From: Montifringilla adamsi
Taxonomy: Eukaryota; Chordata; Aves; Passeriformes; Passeridae
Length of the DNA: 64,000 bases
Assembly: GCA_017590115.1 (NCBI GenBank)
Contig: JAGGNK010006559.1
Span: forward strand, 7,305,784-7,369,783
Reading direction: 5' to 3'
Part shown: positions 31,796-41,434 of the stretch, one piece after another
Layout: every line of letters begins with the position of its first letter
How positions within the stretch are numbered: position 1 is the first letter of the stretch
Notes under the pieces: generated by a model
What the model saw: only the letters and a program-made list of their open reading frames with translations
Database searches by the model: none
What the model was told of the DNA's origin: nothing
Position numbers and translations under genes: made by a program

Positions 31796-31999
31796 CGAGC
31801 AGGGACGTCAGAGCCGAGCGACGCCAGGCGCTTCGGGTGCGCCGCCGCCGCCCTCCCTGCAGGCCGGAGCGGAGCTTTCCCTGGCCCGGGGCGGCCGGGC
31901 CTGCTGCGGCACCGGCTGCGGCCGGCCCCCGTCCCTTTTCCATTGTCATTAGTGCGGTGGAATAAGGCGTGTTTTGTTCACTAAGAGATTCAAGCAGAT

Positions 32000-32401
32000 T
32001 GTGCGAGTGCATAACAGGAAACAGACTCTCGTCTCTTGAATATATCCCCCCTGCTCAATGACCTTTAAGTTTCAGGAAGGCAAGCAATAATACCAAATAA
32101 GGCAAGGGCCGCCCAGAGGACACCTGAGGAAGACTACTGGCCTTCATCCAAAGACCACCAGGAGGCAGGATACGACCCCCTAGCAACAGGAACACACATG
32201 AGCAGAGAACAACCCGAAGGACACATCAACAGGAAATGAAGCAGCGTAAAGCGGCAAGGGAACCGACTACGGTCGCGGCAGTTGGCGGAGCGGGGACTCC
32301 TCTACCGCCCAGTGCTGATATTTGCCTATGCCTTGCTTGCTGTAATTAATAAATTCCTTTTAATTCGATCACACCGTTTAAGTGTGTCTCAATCTATCAC
32401 A
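32000..32401 (+). repeat. 5' LTR of the retrovirus
   Basis: The right end (TATCACA) is fixed by the adjoining primer site. The left end is inferred from TGTGCGAG, pairing as TGTG...CACA, about 402 bp away. A polyadenylation signal AATAAA lies at 32348-32353. Without a second LTR the left border stays uncertain. Confidence 0.6.
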
Positions 32402-32404
32402 ATT

Positions 32405-32422
32405 TGGTGCCGTGGCTCGGAT
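32405..32422 (+). other. Primer binding site, tRNA-His type
   Basis: TGGTGCCGTGGCTCGGAT, three bases after the LTR end. It matches the 3' end complement of tRNA-His with one difference (G where A is usual). Histidine-primed class I elements are known in vertebrates. Confidence 0.8.
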
Positions 32423-32479
32423 GGGAATGCTACGGTAGGACGGACCTGCCGGGGAGGCGCCCCACCACTGGTGGCCTCG

Positions 32480-32485
32480 GTAAGT
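32480..32485 (+). promoter_or_regulatory. Leader splice donor
   Basis: CCTCG/GTAAGT, about 60 bases after the primer site, where a donor for subgenomic env RNA is expected. A second weaker site (GCGTGAGTAT) lies near 32598. Confidence 0.45.
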
Positions 32486-32811
32486 CTTGTACCTTATCCC
32501 ACTCCCACCGACGAACCTAAATTCAAGGCATTAAGCAAAGGAGGACCGGTCGACCCTATAAACTTTGTGCACAAAGGTCCGGACGAAGACGCAGGACGCG
32601 TGAGTATCTGTGCTAAGGGAATCCGTTCGGTCGGGGTCGGGTATCCTGGAGTGTTGCGAGTGGTGTTGTGTCTGAGAGGGGGGCCGGCAGCTCGGACTCC
32701 CCGAGTGAGTGGGGACCCTCAGTGGTGCGGTTCCCATTGCCCGCAAGGGCGTGGGCCACGAACCAGGGGAAGCGAGTGGGTAAGCAAGGGCGTGTGAGTG
32801 CACTCCAGAAG

Positions 32812-33320
32812 ATGGGGCAGGGGAAAAGCAAGCCCTCTGTACCTGTAAAACTTCCTCCAGAGCCAAGGGGGAGTCCACTGAGGTTTATGTTAGATAATTG
32901 GAAACATTACCCTAGCACAGGGGGTAAGGATAAGGCCAAAATGATTCATTGTTGCATTGAGATATGGGGAGGAAAGCAGATATCACGAAATGTTTACTGG
33001 CCCATCTTCGGGTCAGCAGAAGATTGGGTCAGGCAAGATTTGAATTTATGGGTCAATACTAAAACTCCCTTCAGCCAGGAAGAAAGTGATTATGCTAAAA
33101 TATGGGTAGAAAGGCCCAGCGACGGGGTACATCTCTTTTTTTGAAGGAAAAACCAGAAGGCACAGGCCCCAAGAAAAAGAATAAAAAAGAAGAAGAAGTC
33201 CCCCTAGTTCCACCCCCTTATATACCTGCACCCCCGCAAGCCCCCAGCGCACCTCCTACCCAAGCCCAGGCCGGGGACTTGGAGGATGAGGACCCACTAA
33301 TCCCATGTTGGGAAGGATGA
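32812..33320 (+). pseudogene. gag: gag matrix and PPPY region, frameshifted
   Basis: ATG at 32812 opens a gamma-type matrix protein with the myristoylation start MGQGKSK and a conserved helix region (FMLDNWKHYP). The frame stops at 33142-33144 just after a T-run (CTCTTTTTTTGAAGG). The following Pro-rich part continues in another frame, with the late-domain motif PPPY at 33210-33221, up to the nested LTR. The frameshift and the insertion both disable the gene. Budding and membrane-targeting roles are family knowledge. Confidence 0.85.
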
Positions 33321-33964
33321 GAGTTTGACAAGAAAGTCTCACAAATATGTATGCTTGACAGAAAGATTTTTGAATGTAGAAGCTGAGGAAGGAATAGAGA
33401 TGGAAGCAAATTTTGATATAGAAGAAAAGAATTGCTGAGCCAGTCTCAATGGATAACCAAGGAGGCAAAGGGTATGTTAGTTAGAAGGGGGTTTTTATGA
33501 CTTAGAGCAAAGGATAAACCCACCTCAAACAAGAAGATGTTTTTACCAAACAGAAAGATAGCACAGGCAAACAAGTCAGCAAATGTTGCAAGTAGAAAAA
33601 AGGTCTCAGAATTTTCCACTGCAAGAAAACTGAAAAACAACTTCTAGCTTAAACTGTAATGTACTAACTTTTAGTGATTGGAGAATAGTAACATGAATAT
33701 GGTAATTATAGTAGTTGTGATAGGCTATAGATAAATGTTAAGGTATAGATTGGTTCTATTGTATTAAGATGCTCAGTAAAGAAAAGTATATAATGCATTT
33801 GTAACCTAAACTCAGGGTCTCCAGGCCTGCCTGCAGATGCAGCTGACAGCTGTAGGCACAGGCTCTGTCGCCCACGACCCTGGACTGCTGTAACACCTTG
33901 GATGTAATAAACTGCATTTGGAAGAGCCACCTGGAGTCCCGCATCTCTCATTCAGGCTCTTACA
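33305..33964 (+). mobile_element. Nested solo LTR inside gag
   Basis: About 660 bp flanked by AATCCC at 33299-33304 and 33964-33969, a likely 6-bp target duplication. It begins TGTTGGGAAGG (after one A) and ends TCTTACA. A TATATAA lies at 33787-33793 and AATAAA at 33906-33911, the order expected for promoter and poly(A) signal in an LTR. The 6-bp duplication suggests an ERVK-like (class II) donor. No internal retroviral sequence remains, so it is a solo LTR formed by recombination. Confidence 0.8.
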
Positions 33965-33969
33965 ATCCC

Positions 33970-34231
33970 TCCTTACCTTTTTGAACCAGGGGGGCCGAGG
34001 ACGAGGAGCAGAACCAGACAACACAACCTCTACCCACTCAGAGAAATGTCCATGGGAGGGCTCCAGCCAGGCATTGCTTTTATTTTGGTTCCCCTTAGCT
34101 CAGGAGACGTAAGAGACTTCAAAAAGGAGATGGGGAGTCTGCTTGAAGACCCTTTGGGAGTTGCGGAAAGACTAGACCAATTCCTAGGCCCAAATACCTA
34201 TACCTGGGAGGAATTACAGGCAAAGGATTGA
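33970..34231 (+). pseudogene. gag: gag capsid N-terminal fragment
   Basis: Resumes the gag homology after the nested LTR. DVRDFKKEMGSLLEDPLGVA and ERLDQFLGPNTYTWEELQ are typical of the N-terminal capsid domain of gamma-type Gag. The homology stops at about 34231; the rest of capsid, nucleocapsid and protease is absent. Confidence 0.82.
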
Positions 34232-35357
34232 TAATTATAGCAATAAAGTAAAATTTTTATACAACAAACTCAGTCAGGATGGGCTATTGAAATGGAGCAG
34301 GGAGGATGAGCAACAACTAGAACAACTGCAGCATGATTTAATAAATGCCCCAGTCTTAAGCTTGCCAGATCTAAAAAGGCCATTCTATCTATTTATTAAC
34401 ACCGAGAATGGCACAGCACATGGCATATTAACCCAGGATTGGGCTGGGAAAAAGAAGCCAGTAGGATATTTGTCTAAACTACTAGATCCAGTGAGCAAAG
34501 GCTGGCCCACCTGCCTCCAGGCAGTGGTAGCCTGCGCTCTCCTAGTAGAAGAGGCCAATAAAATAACTTTTAATGGGGAGCTTAAGGTACTATCCCCACA
34601 TAGTATCAGCGGAATATTGCAACAAAAAGCTGATAAATGGATAACCAACTCAAGACTTTTGAAATATGAAGGTATCTTATTAGACTCCCCTAAATTGACC
34701 CTGGAAGTAACAACTTTGCAAAACCCTGCTCAATTTTTATACGGAGAACCTGACGAAACCAAGCTAGCCCATGATTGTATGATAACTATAGAAGAACAAA
34801 CCAAGATAAGACCCGATTTGGAGGAAGAAGAACTAGAAGAAGGGGAAAAACTATTTGTAGATGGATCATCCCAAATGGTAGATGGGAAAAGGGTGTCTGG
34901 GTACGCAATTATTAGTGGGAAAGGATACAAGGTCTTGGAATCGGGACCCCTAAGTAAGTCCTGGTCAGCCCAGGCATGTGAATTATATGCAGTATTGCAA
35001 GCCTTAAAGTTGCTACAGAATAAAACAGGGACAATATATACAGACTCCAAATATGCATATGGCGTAGTGCATACCTTCGGGAAAATTTGGGAAGAGCGGG
35101 GTTTAATCAACTCCCAGGGAAAGGACCTAGTACATCAAGAACTTATAAAGCAAGTACTCCGAGCCTTGAGGGAACCTAAGAGAATTGCTATAGTACACTT
35201 AAGGGCGCATCAGAAAGGATTGGATTTTAGAAGCAGGGGAAACACAGCCGATCGGGAAGCAAAAAGAGCTGCACTTATGACTCTACAGCAAATTCAAAAG
35301 CAAGACATCACACGATGTCCCTGTAGGCGCTGCCAAGAAAATCCACTAAGAAAGTGA
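34232..35357 (+). pseudogene. pol: pol: RT C-terminal part and RNase H
   Basis: Starts within the RT thumb/connection (LLKWSREDEQQ, RPFYLFINTENGTAHGILTQ) and continues into RNase H with all four acidic positions visible (FVDGSS, ACELYAVLQAL, YTDSKYAYG, NTADREAK). Fingers and palm with the polymerase active site are deleted, so there is no polymerase. The frame ends at a stop after CPCRRCQENPLRK (35355-35357), with the next part in a different frame. Confidence 0.88.
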
Positions 35358-36333
35358 GGATGATGACCCCTTTGATGAAGGGAAAGATTGTCCATGTTAC
35401 AACTGCCGGGAAGATCCGATGAGGGAAAGGGCGAAATGCTCCGCTTGCGGGGACAATTTAGATGAGTTCCCATGTGGAATATGCTGGGAATTCTGGGGAA
35501 GTGATGCCGTAAAGTGTGCCTGTGATAGTCGTACAGCGAAACATTGTTATATACATGGGGAAATCTGGCAGGTTTATAGCTTTACCACACAGGAGAAAGA
35601 GAAGCTTTCTCAGATGGGGCTAAAGGAGAACTGTAAAAAAGAATGGGAACTCCCAGACGGGAGGACGGTGTTACCGAAATCAGTAGCTTTAGAAGTCCTA
35701 CAGAGATTGCACGGCCAGACTCACTGGGGAACCCAGGCATTGGTTGATCAGTTTGTGGCCAAATATATGTGCATTGGAGTATACAACCTAGCAAAGCAGG
35801 TAATCAAGGGATGTATGACCTGTCTTAAAGTAAATAAGACCTATCTAAGGGAACGCCCACTGGGAGGGAGATCCCTTGCATATAGACCTTTTGCTAATAT
35901 ACAGTTGGACTTTACCAAACTGCCCAGAGTGGGGCGGTATAAGTACCTATTAGTCATAGTAGACCACCTAACACATTTTGTTGAGGCATTCCCCACTGCA
36001 AGGGCAACAGCGCAAACAGTGGTAAAGGCTTTGCTAGAGAATATTATCCCTAGATACGGGGTCACTGAAACAATTGACTCCAATAGGGGACCCCATTTTG
36101 TGTCTAAAATCATCAAGGAGATCATGGAAATCCTGGGAATAAAATGGGAATATCACACCCCATGGCACCCCCAAAGTTCGGGAAAGGTTGAGAGGATGAA
36201 CGGGGAAATAAAGAAGCAGCTAACAAAACTCATGCTAGAGACCAAACTATCCTGGGTGAAATGCTTACCACTAGCACTATTAAACATACGAACTCAACCG
36301 AGGTCTGATATGGGAATTTCCCCTGACATCTAA
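35350..36333 (+). pseudogene. pol: pol: Cys-rich spacer and integrase
   Basis: Open from 35350 in a frame shifted relative to RNase H. It has a Cys-rich part with CPCYNC, CSAC and CGIC, then the integrase zinc domain (HGQTH with CMTC downstream) and the catalytic core. First acidic residue in IQLDFTKLP. At the second catalytic position the copy reads SNRGPHF, with Asn where the family has Asp. The Glu of GKVERMN follows 35 residues later. It stops early at GISPDI. The loss of the catalytic Asp makes the product inactive. Confidence 0.88.
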
Positions 36334-36425
36334 ATAGGGGTAAGCTAACAACAAGTCAAAATTACCTATCGATCCATACCTACACCTCCAACCATCTTCA
36401 CCACTCAACCCAACACACTATTCTC

Positions 36426-37838
36426 TTGCTGATCATTTTTTGCTTAGGAAAAGCTAATAGCGAGGACACATATCCTCATGAGCCTTTTACATGGACTTTA
36501 ACTAGGTGGAGTGATAGCAAAATCTTACAAACAATCACCACTATAGGGGCACCAAGTTTCCGAGTAGGATTGTGCGACTTAACTGCCATCGAACACTGTG
36601 GTAAAGTATTGAATTTAACAGGATTCTCTATGTGTCCAAGTGCTAACCAAGGAAAGCCATATTGTAATTACCCAGGTGAATACTTTTGCGGGTATTGGGG
36701 TTGTGAGACTATAGCCTCTGATTGGACTCCAGGAGGAAGACCTGACTTGTAAATACAGGCAGGGTTTGGACCAACCGGATGCATTAAACCCCGGAGAGGT
36801 CCCTCAGGAGAAATGACATATCTAGGAACCTGCTCATTTGTCTATGTTAAAGTTACTCAACCAGAAGATCAAGGATGGCTCATAGGTAAAACCTGGGGAG
36901 TTAGGCATTGGGAACCTGGAAAGGATAGAGGAAACCTAATATTGATTAAGAAAGAGAAAGCCCCAAACGACCCCCCAGAATTAATAGGGCCAAATAAGGA
37001 ACTAGGAGGACTAGACGGAGTGATTGAGGAGCCGCAGAATATCACCCGGGGATCTGAAAACAAAACAATCACCCCACAAGGAGAAAACATGACTATGAAA
37101 GCAGGGTTAGAATATAGCGCCCTATGGAAAGTTATGCAAGCTAGTTATGGAGTTCTGAACAAAACAAACCCCGAATTAACTAAGGAATGCTGGTTATGCT
37201 ACAATATTAGGCCACCATTTTATGAAGGCATTGGGGTAACATCAAAGGCTAAAAGAATAAATGGAACAAACCCATCACAGTGTCTTTGGAAAAAAAAGAA
37301 AGACGTATCCCAGGGGTTAACATTATCTCAAGTTACTGGGAAAGGGAGATGCATAGGAAATATCCCCAAAGACAAACAGCATTTATGTGGGGTAATTATA
37401 CTACAGAAACAAGAAGAATAACTGGCTGACTGGCTATTGCCAGCCGCAAATACTAGATGGGTTTGTAATAACATAGGAATCACACCCTGTCTCTCGCTAA
37501 AATTATTTAACCATACCCGTGATTACTGCGTTCAAGTATCTATAATACCTAGGATTACGTATCACTCTAGTGAATATATATACAAACAACACACCACAGC
37601 AGATCATCATTTAGAGAAAAGAGAGCCCCTTACTGCAATAACCATAGCAACCCTCCTTACTACAGGAGGAATAGGAGCAGGTACCGGAGTAGCCTCCCTG
37701 GTAAACCAGCATAAAGAGTTTAGGGAGTTCAGGATTTCAGTAGATGAAGACTTAAGTAGAATAGAACAAGCCATTGATGGGTTGGTAACATCAGTACGAT
37801 CTCTGTCGGAAGTAGTCTTACAAATAGAAGAGGATTAG
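36426..37838 (+). pseudogene. env: env surface and start of transmembrane subunit, with internal stops
   Basis: One reading frame with two internal in-frame TAA codons (36750-36752 and 37419-37421) and no ATG at the visible start (TTGCTGATCATT). It contains Cys-rich surface-domain blocks, several N-glycosylation sequons and the CWLC motif at 37188-37199, which in gamma-type envelopes links to the transmembrane subunit. Near 37616 a degenerate basic site (EKRE) precedes a hydrophobic, Gly-rich fusion-peptide-like segment (TLLTTGGIGAGTGVASLV is cut from ATIA onward). The frame then ends at 37838 by a frameshift. Not functional. Confidence 0.87.
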
Positions 37839-38050
37839 ATTTACTATTCCTACAACAAGGGGGGCTGTGTGTGGCACTGAAGGAAGAATGTTGCGCTTAT
37901 GCTGATCATACCGGAGTTGTCATAGATACCATGGCAGAATTGAGAAAATTATTGGAACAAAGGAGAAAGGAAAGAGAGGCACAACGAAGTTGGTAAGAGT
38001 CATGGTTCAACCACTCCCCTTGGTTGACTACTTTATTATCTACCATTGCA
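37820..38050 (+). pseudogene. env: env transmembrane remnant with CX6CC
   Basis: Continues the envelope homology in another frame. It holds the conserved heptad end and the CX6CC motif (CVALKEECC, 37868-37894) typical of gamma- and delta-type envelopes. Another frame disruption follows around 37994. Homology ends near 38050, before any membrane anchor or cytoplasmic tail, so the copy is truncated. Confidence 0.82.
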
Positions 38051-38253
38051 GGGCAGGCCAAGTGAGGGATCTCTGCAAAAGCAGGTTCTGCATCTCTCCC
38101 CATCACAACTGGTGGAGGCTGTCCCAGTGGCATCCCCCCAGCAGGAGATAGCAGCATGCCTGGTAATGCTGCTGCCCCCCGGGAGCAGGGGCTGTGTCCT
38201 TGGTGCTGGTGGTGCTTGCTGTTGCTGCTACTTGCTGGGCTTTGCCTTTTGTG
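38051..38253. other. Unassigned sequence between env remnant and CR1
   Basis: GC-richer sequence (CACAACTGGTGGAGGCTGTC, GCTGGTGGTGCTTGCTGTTG) that continues neither the retrovirus nor the following CR1 as far as I can recognise. It does not look like the 5' LTR, so it is not a 3' LTR. Confidence 0.4.
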
Positions 38254-38568
38254 TATAAATATCTAAAGGGAGGGTGCCCAAGAGGATGGAGCCAGGCTCT
38301 TCTCAGTGGTGCCAAGCAATAGGACAAGAGGCAATGGGCACAAACTGACCTGCAGGAAGTTCCACTAGGATATGAGGAAGAACTTCTTTACTGTGGGGTG
38401 ACCACAGACTGGAACACAGTTACCCAGGGAGATGTGGAGCCTCCCTCACAGGAGATATTCGAGAACCCATGGACACAATCCTGTCCATGTGCTCTGGAAT
38501 GGCCCTGCTTGAGCAGACGACCCACTGTGGTACCTTCCAACCTAACCCAGTCTGTGATTCTGTGATTT
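38254..38568 (+). mobile_element. CR1 LINE fragment, 3' end, plus orientation
   Basis: AAAGGGAGGGTGCCCAAGAG, CTCTTCTCAGTGGTGCCAAG, GACAAGAGGCAATGGGCACA, GGAAGAACTTCTTTACTGTG and the terminal GATTCTGTGATT repeat, all CR1 3' hallmarks. It is 5'-truncated. Confidence 0.9.
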
Positions 38569-39000
38569 GGGTCTTTATTTTTCTGGTATTTTTGGCAGAC
38601 CAGGCTGCAGGGCACACAGGCAGGACAAAAGCATTCTACCCTCATGACTGGACCTTACAGACACCATACCAGCAGCAGGCACTCACCAGCCGCAGGAAGA
38701 GCAGCTATCACAGCAAGACTCACCCAAAGCAGTGGTTATTGCCTGCTGGTCTTCCAAGCCTTTGTTAGTGGCAGTTTAAAACCTTTCCCGTTTCTCTCTC
38801 ATTTGCTAGGTCTCAAATCTGGGTCTTCTCTTGTTCTCCTGTCTTTGTACAAAATCTTGCCTCACTCATTCCTTGAAGCATATCACATTTCCTTCCTTTT
38901 TTTCTGTTTTTTTGTATGAAATGTTGCCAGATGCCACCTGCCCCTTCATCTTAACCATGTAGCCCACCTGACTGCAGTGCCTGACAAATTTTGAATAGAA

Positions 39001-39385
39001 CCAATCACAAAATCACAGAACACTAAGGGTTGGAAGGGACCTTTGAAGATCATCTAGTCCCAAACCTGCTGCCCTGTGCAGGGATACCTCCCACCAGACC
39101 AGGTTGCTCAGAGCTCTATCCATCCTGGGTTTGAACACTGGCCAGGGCTGGGGCATCCACAACCTCCCTGGATAACCTGTTCCAGTGCCTCACCACCCTC
39201 ACAGTAAAGAACTTCTTCCTAATATCCAGCCTAAATTTCCCCTTTCCATTTGGATTCATTACTCTTTGTCTTATCACTACCGTTCCTGACAGAGTCCCTC
39301 TTTGGCTTCCCTGTAGGCCCTCTGGATACTGGCAGGTTGCTGTGAGATCCAAAGAGCCCCAGCTTTCTCAGCCTGCTGTTCCTGG
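39001..39385 (-). mobile_element. CR1 LINE fragment, minus orientation
   Basis: Starts with AATCACAAAATCACAGAACA and GGTTGGAAGGGACCTTTGAA, followed by CCTGTTCCAGTGCCTCACCA and AAGAACTTCTTCCTAATATC. The minus-strand translation RLDIRKKFFTVRVVRHWNRL is the familiar peptide of bird CR1 ends, so the open frame at 39116-39352 is repeat-derived. Confidence 0.9.
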
Positions 39386-41060
39386 GAAGAGGGTGTGGAC
39401 ATGACAGAAGCTCATCACTGCCTGCTTGTGAGTCGACAGTTCACCGAAAACACGGCAGGAGACAGGTCAGGTTGGGCTGCAAGCAGGAACTGGAACTGTA
39501 ATCAGATTAAGGGAAGTGTCACACACCTCTGGCTCCAGGGCACAACCTGGCATCTCTCCTCCACTCTCAACCCAGTCACCCATCCAGTCAACTTCTTGAA
39601 CTTCACACGGGTCACAGTGAAAGGTGAAAGCCTTGTCTATATTCAGCTCAGGCTTCGCTGTGCTGAGCTGAATGTGCACAAGATCCCAGCTCTGAGGCTG
39701 TCAGCAACCTGAGAGTCCATGTGAGGGAAGGACTTGCCTGTGGTGTTACCTGCTGCCAGGAATCCTGCCTGTGAAGACTTCTGCCTTGGTTCCATAGAAG
39801 CAGCCACCCAACACTGCTAACTGCTGCAGCCTGTGACAATTCACCTTGACTCCAATTGCCTGGCATCAAAATTGCTACTTCAATCAGTAACTAACATGGA
39901 AGGAATTAGCAATGAACAGTTCATGCTGTGGAAACCACGAGGTCATTTCTTGGTAAAAGGACAGCTGGGTGTAACCAGCTACAATAGCAGAAAGGAAAAA
40001 ATAAACTTGGGAGGGATAGTACCAGCCAGCAATGCCATGGTGCTGTAGGGAAAGGGAAATGGTATTTTCAGATGAAGTAGCAATACCCTGAGATGCAGTT
40101 ACTCAGTTTTATTCTGGTTTATCCAACACAAGCAACATGTCAGGTCAGGAGACTTTAAAATGAATAAAAATTACATACAGAAGAAAATACAGCATGTCAG
40201 GAGGTGTTGAAATCAGAATCATTTTAACTGACTTTGATTATTGTAAAGGACAGTAGTAATTATTCCCTGTGTCTTCCAGAGGAGAATGAGCACAAATGAA
40301 GTTACTAACAGTTACTGAAGTTATCCTTCAGCTGGATGAGAGGGAAAATTTTTTGATATCAAAGAGAAAAATTCATGCAGTTCTTCCTCACTATACATTT
40401 TAATAAACACATCAAAGAATGATCAGGCATGACTTTGAATACAGGTACACCTAATATGCACAGCACAGTGACACAGAGCAAGTAGACAAAAAGTCCCTTC
40501 CAGGCCACCATTTCAATTAATCTATGTTATTGATTTAGAAAAAAAACCACTCTGATAAAATAGAGATTCTGAATTTTTGCAAAACTTTGTAAAATTACTT
40601 CAGAAATAATTTTTCCAGTGGCAAAGAAAAGTTGAAGTGTAAGAGTGCAGTGGAGAGAGATCAGCACAGTGGAATCCAGTGTATCCTGCATACCAGTATC
40701 TCACTGGAGGCAGTACAAGTAGAATAACAGTTGTTTCCTCAATACTGGGAATGTCAGTAGTCATAATCACTTCATACCATAAAGTACAAGACCACCTGAA
40801 TATCAAGGAATAATACTGTACAAAGTATGTTCAAGGCACAAGAGGACTTAACATTCCTGTGGTACCCAGGTGTTTGCTTTTGGTTTGGGGTTGTTCAGGG
40901 TTTTTCAAATACTGTGGGTGTAGAAGTAAAACAAAAAGCCCAGATGGATTAATTCAGGGTTTCTGCAGAAACAAGAGCAGGCATAGAAAAGGCAGCACTA
41001 GGCAGCACTCAGAGAACAACTTAGGTCAGAAATAGCAGAGAAAACAAGCTCATGGGTCAC
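39386..41060. other. Intergenic sequence, no gene recognised
   Basis: Between two CR1 copies. Short frames on both strands lack family resemblance or splice logic. Unannotated. Confidence 0.5.
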
Positions 41061-41434
41061 TTGAAAGGCTGAGGGAGCTGGGCCTGTTCAGCTCCAAGGA
41101 GAGATGACCGAGAGAGGACCCCATCAATGTGTATGAATATTTAAAGCAGGGGTATCTGGGATATTCTCAGTGGTGCCAAGCAGTAGGACAAGAGGCCATG
41201 GCAGAAACTGATACATAGGAAGTTCCAGTTGGATATGAGGAAGAACTTTATTGTGTGGGTGACTGTGGACTGGAACAGATTGCCCAGAGTGGTTGTGGAG
41301 TCTCTCTCACTGGAGATACTCATGAACCATCTGCACACAATCCTGTGCAATGTGCTCTGGGATGACCCCGGTTGAGCAGGGAGGTTGGACCAGATGACCC
41401 ACTGTGATCCCTTCCAACCTGACCCATTCTCATG
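41061..41434 (+). mobile_element. CR1 LINE fragment, plus orientation
   Basis: GGCTGAGGGAGCTGGGCCTG, TTCTCAGTGGTGCCAAGCAG, GACAAGAGGCCATGG, GGACTGGAACAGATTGCCCA and CCTTCCAACCTGACCCATTC. It is older and more diverged than the copy at 38254, and its terminal octamer repeat is eroded. Confidence 0.85.

Larger units (their letters stand above)
31400..31960 (-). promoter_or_regulatory. CpG-rich promoter region of the coiled-coil gene
   Basis: Abrupt change from AT-rich microsatellite to GC- and CpG-rich sequence surrounding the first exon on the minus strand. It ends about 40 bases before the retroviral LTR. It contains the minisatellite listed separately. Confidence 0.6.
32000..38050 (+). mobile_element. 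Degraded class I (gammaretrovirus-like) endogenous retrovirus
   Basis: In plus orientation: 5' LTR, tRNA-His-type primer binding site, leader with splice donor, gag fragment, a nested solo LTR, capsid fragment, C-terminal RT with RNase H, integrase, env surface and transmembrane fragments. The internal sequence is shortened: the end of gag, the protease and most of RT are missing at about 34230-34260. Every gene carries frameshifts or stops, and no 3' LTR was found, so the copy cannot be functional. CWLC in the env surface part, CX6CC in the transmembrane part and PPPY in gag place it in the gamma-like class. It is antisense to the neighbouring coiled-coil gene. Confidence 0.92.

Noticed and set aside
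38051..38253. Possible 3' LTR of the provirus
   Set aside because: No resemblance to the 5' LTR and no AATAAA or CACA end; left unassigned.
39116..39352. 78-codon minus-strand frame with RLDIRKKFFTVRVVRHWNRL
   Set aside because: It is the usual translation of a CR1 end, found in many bird genome artefact proteins, not a host gene.
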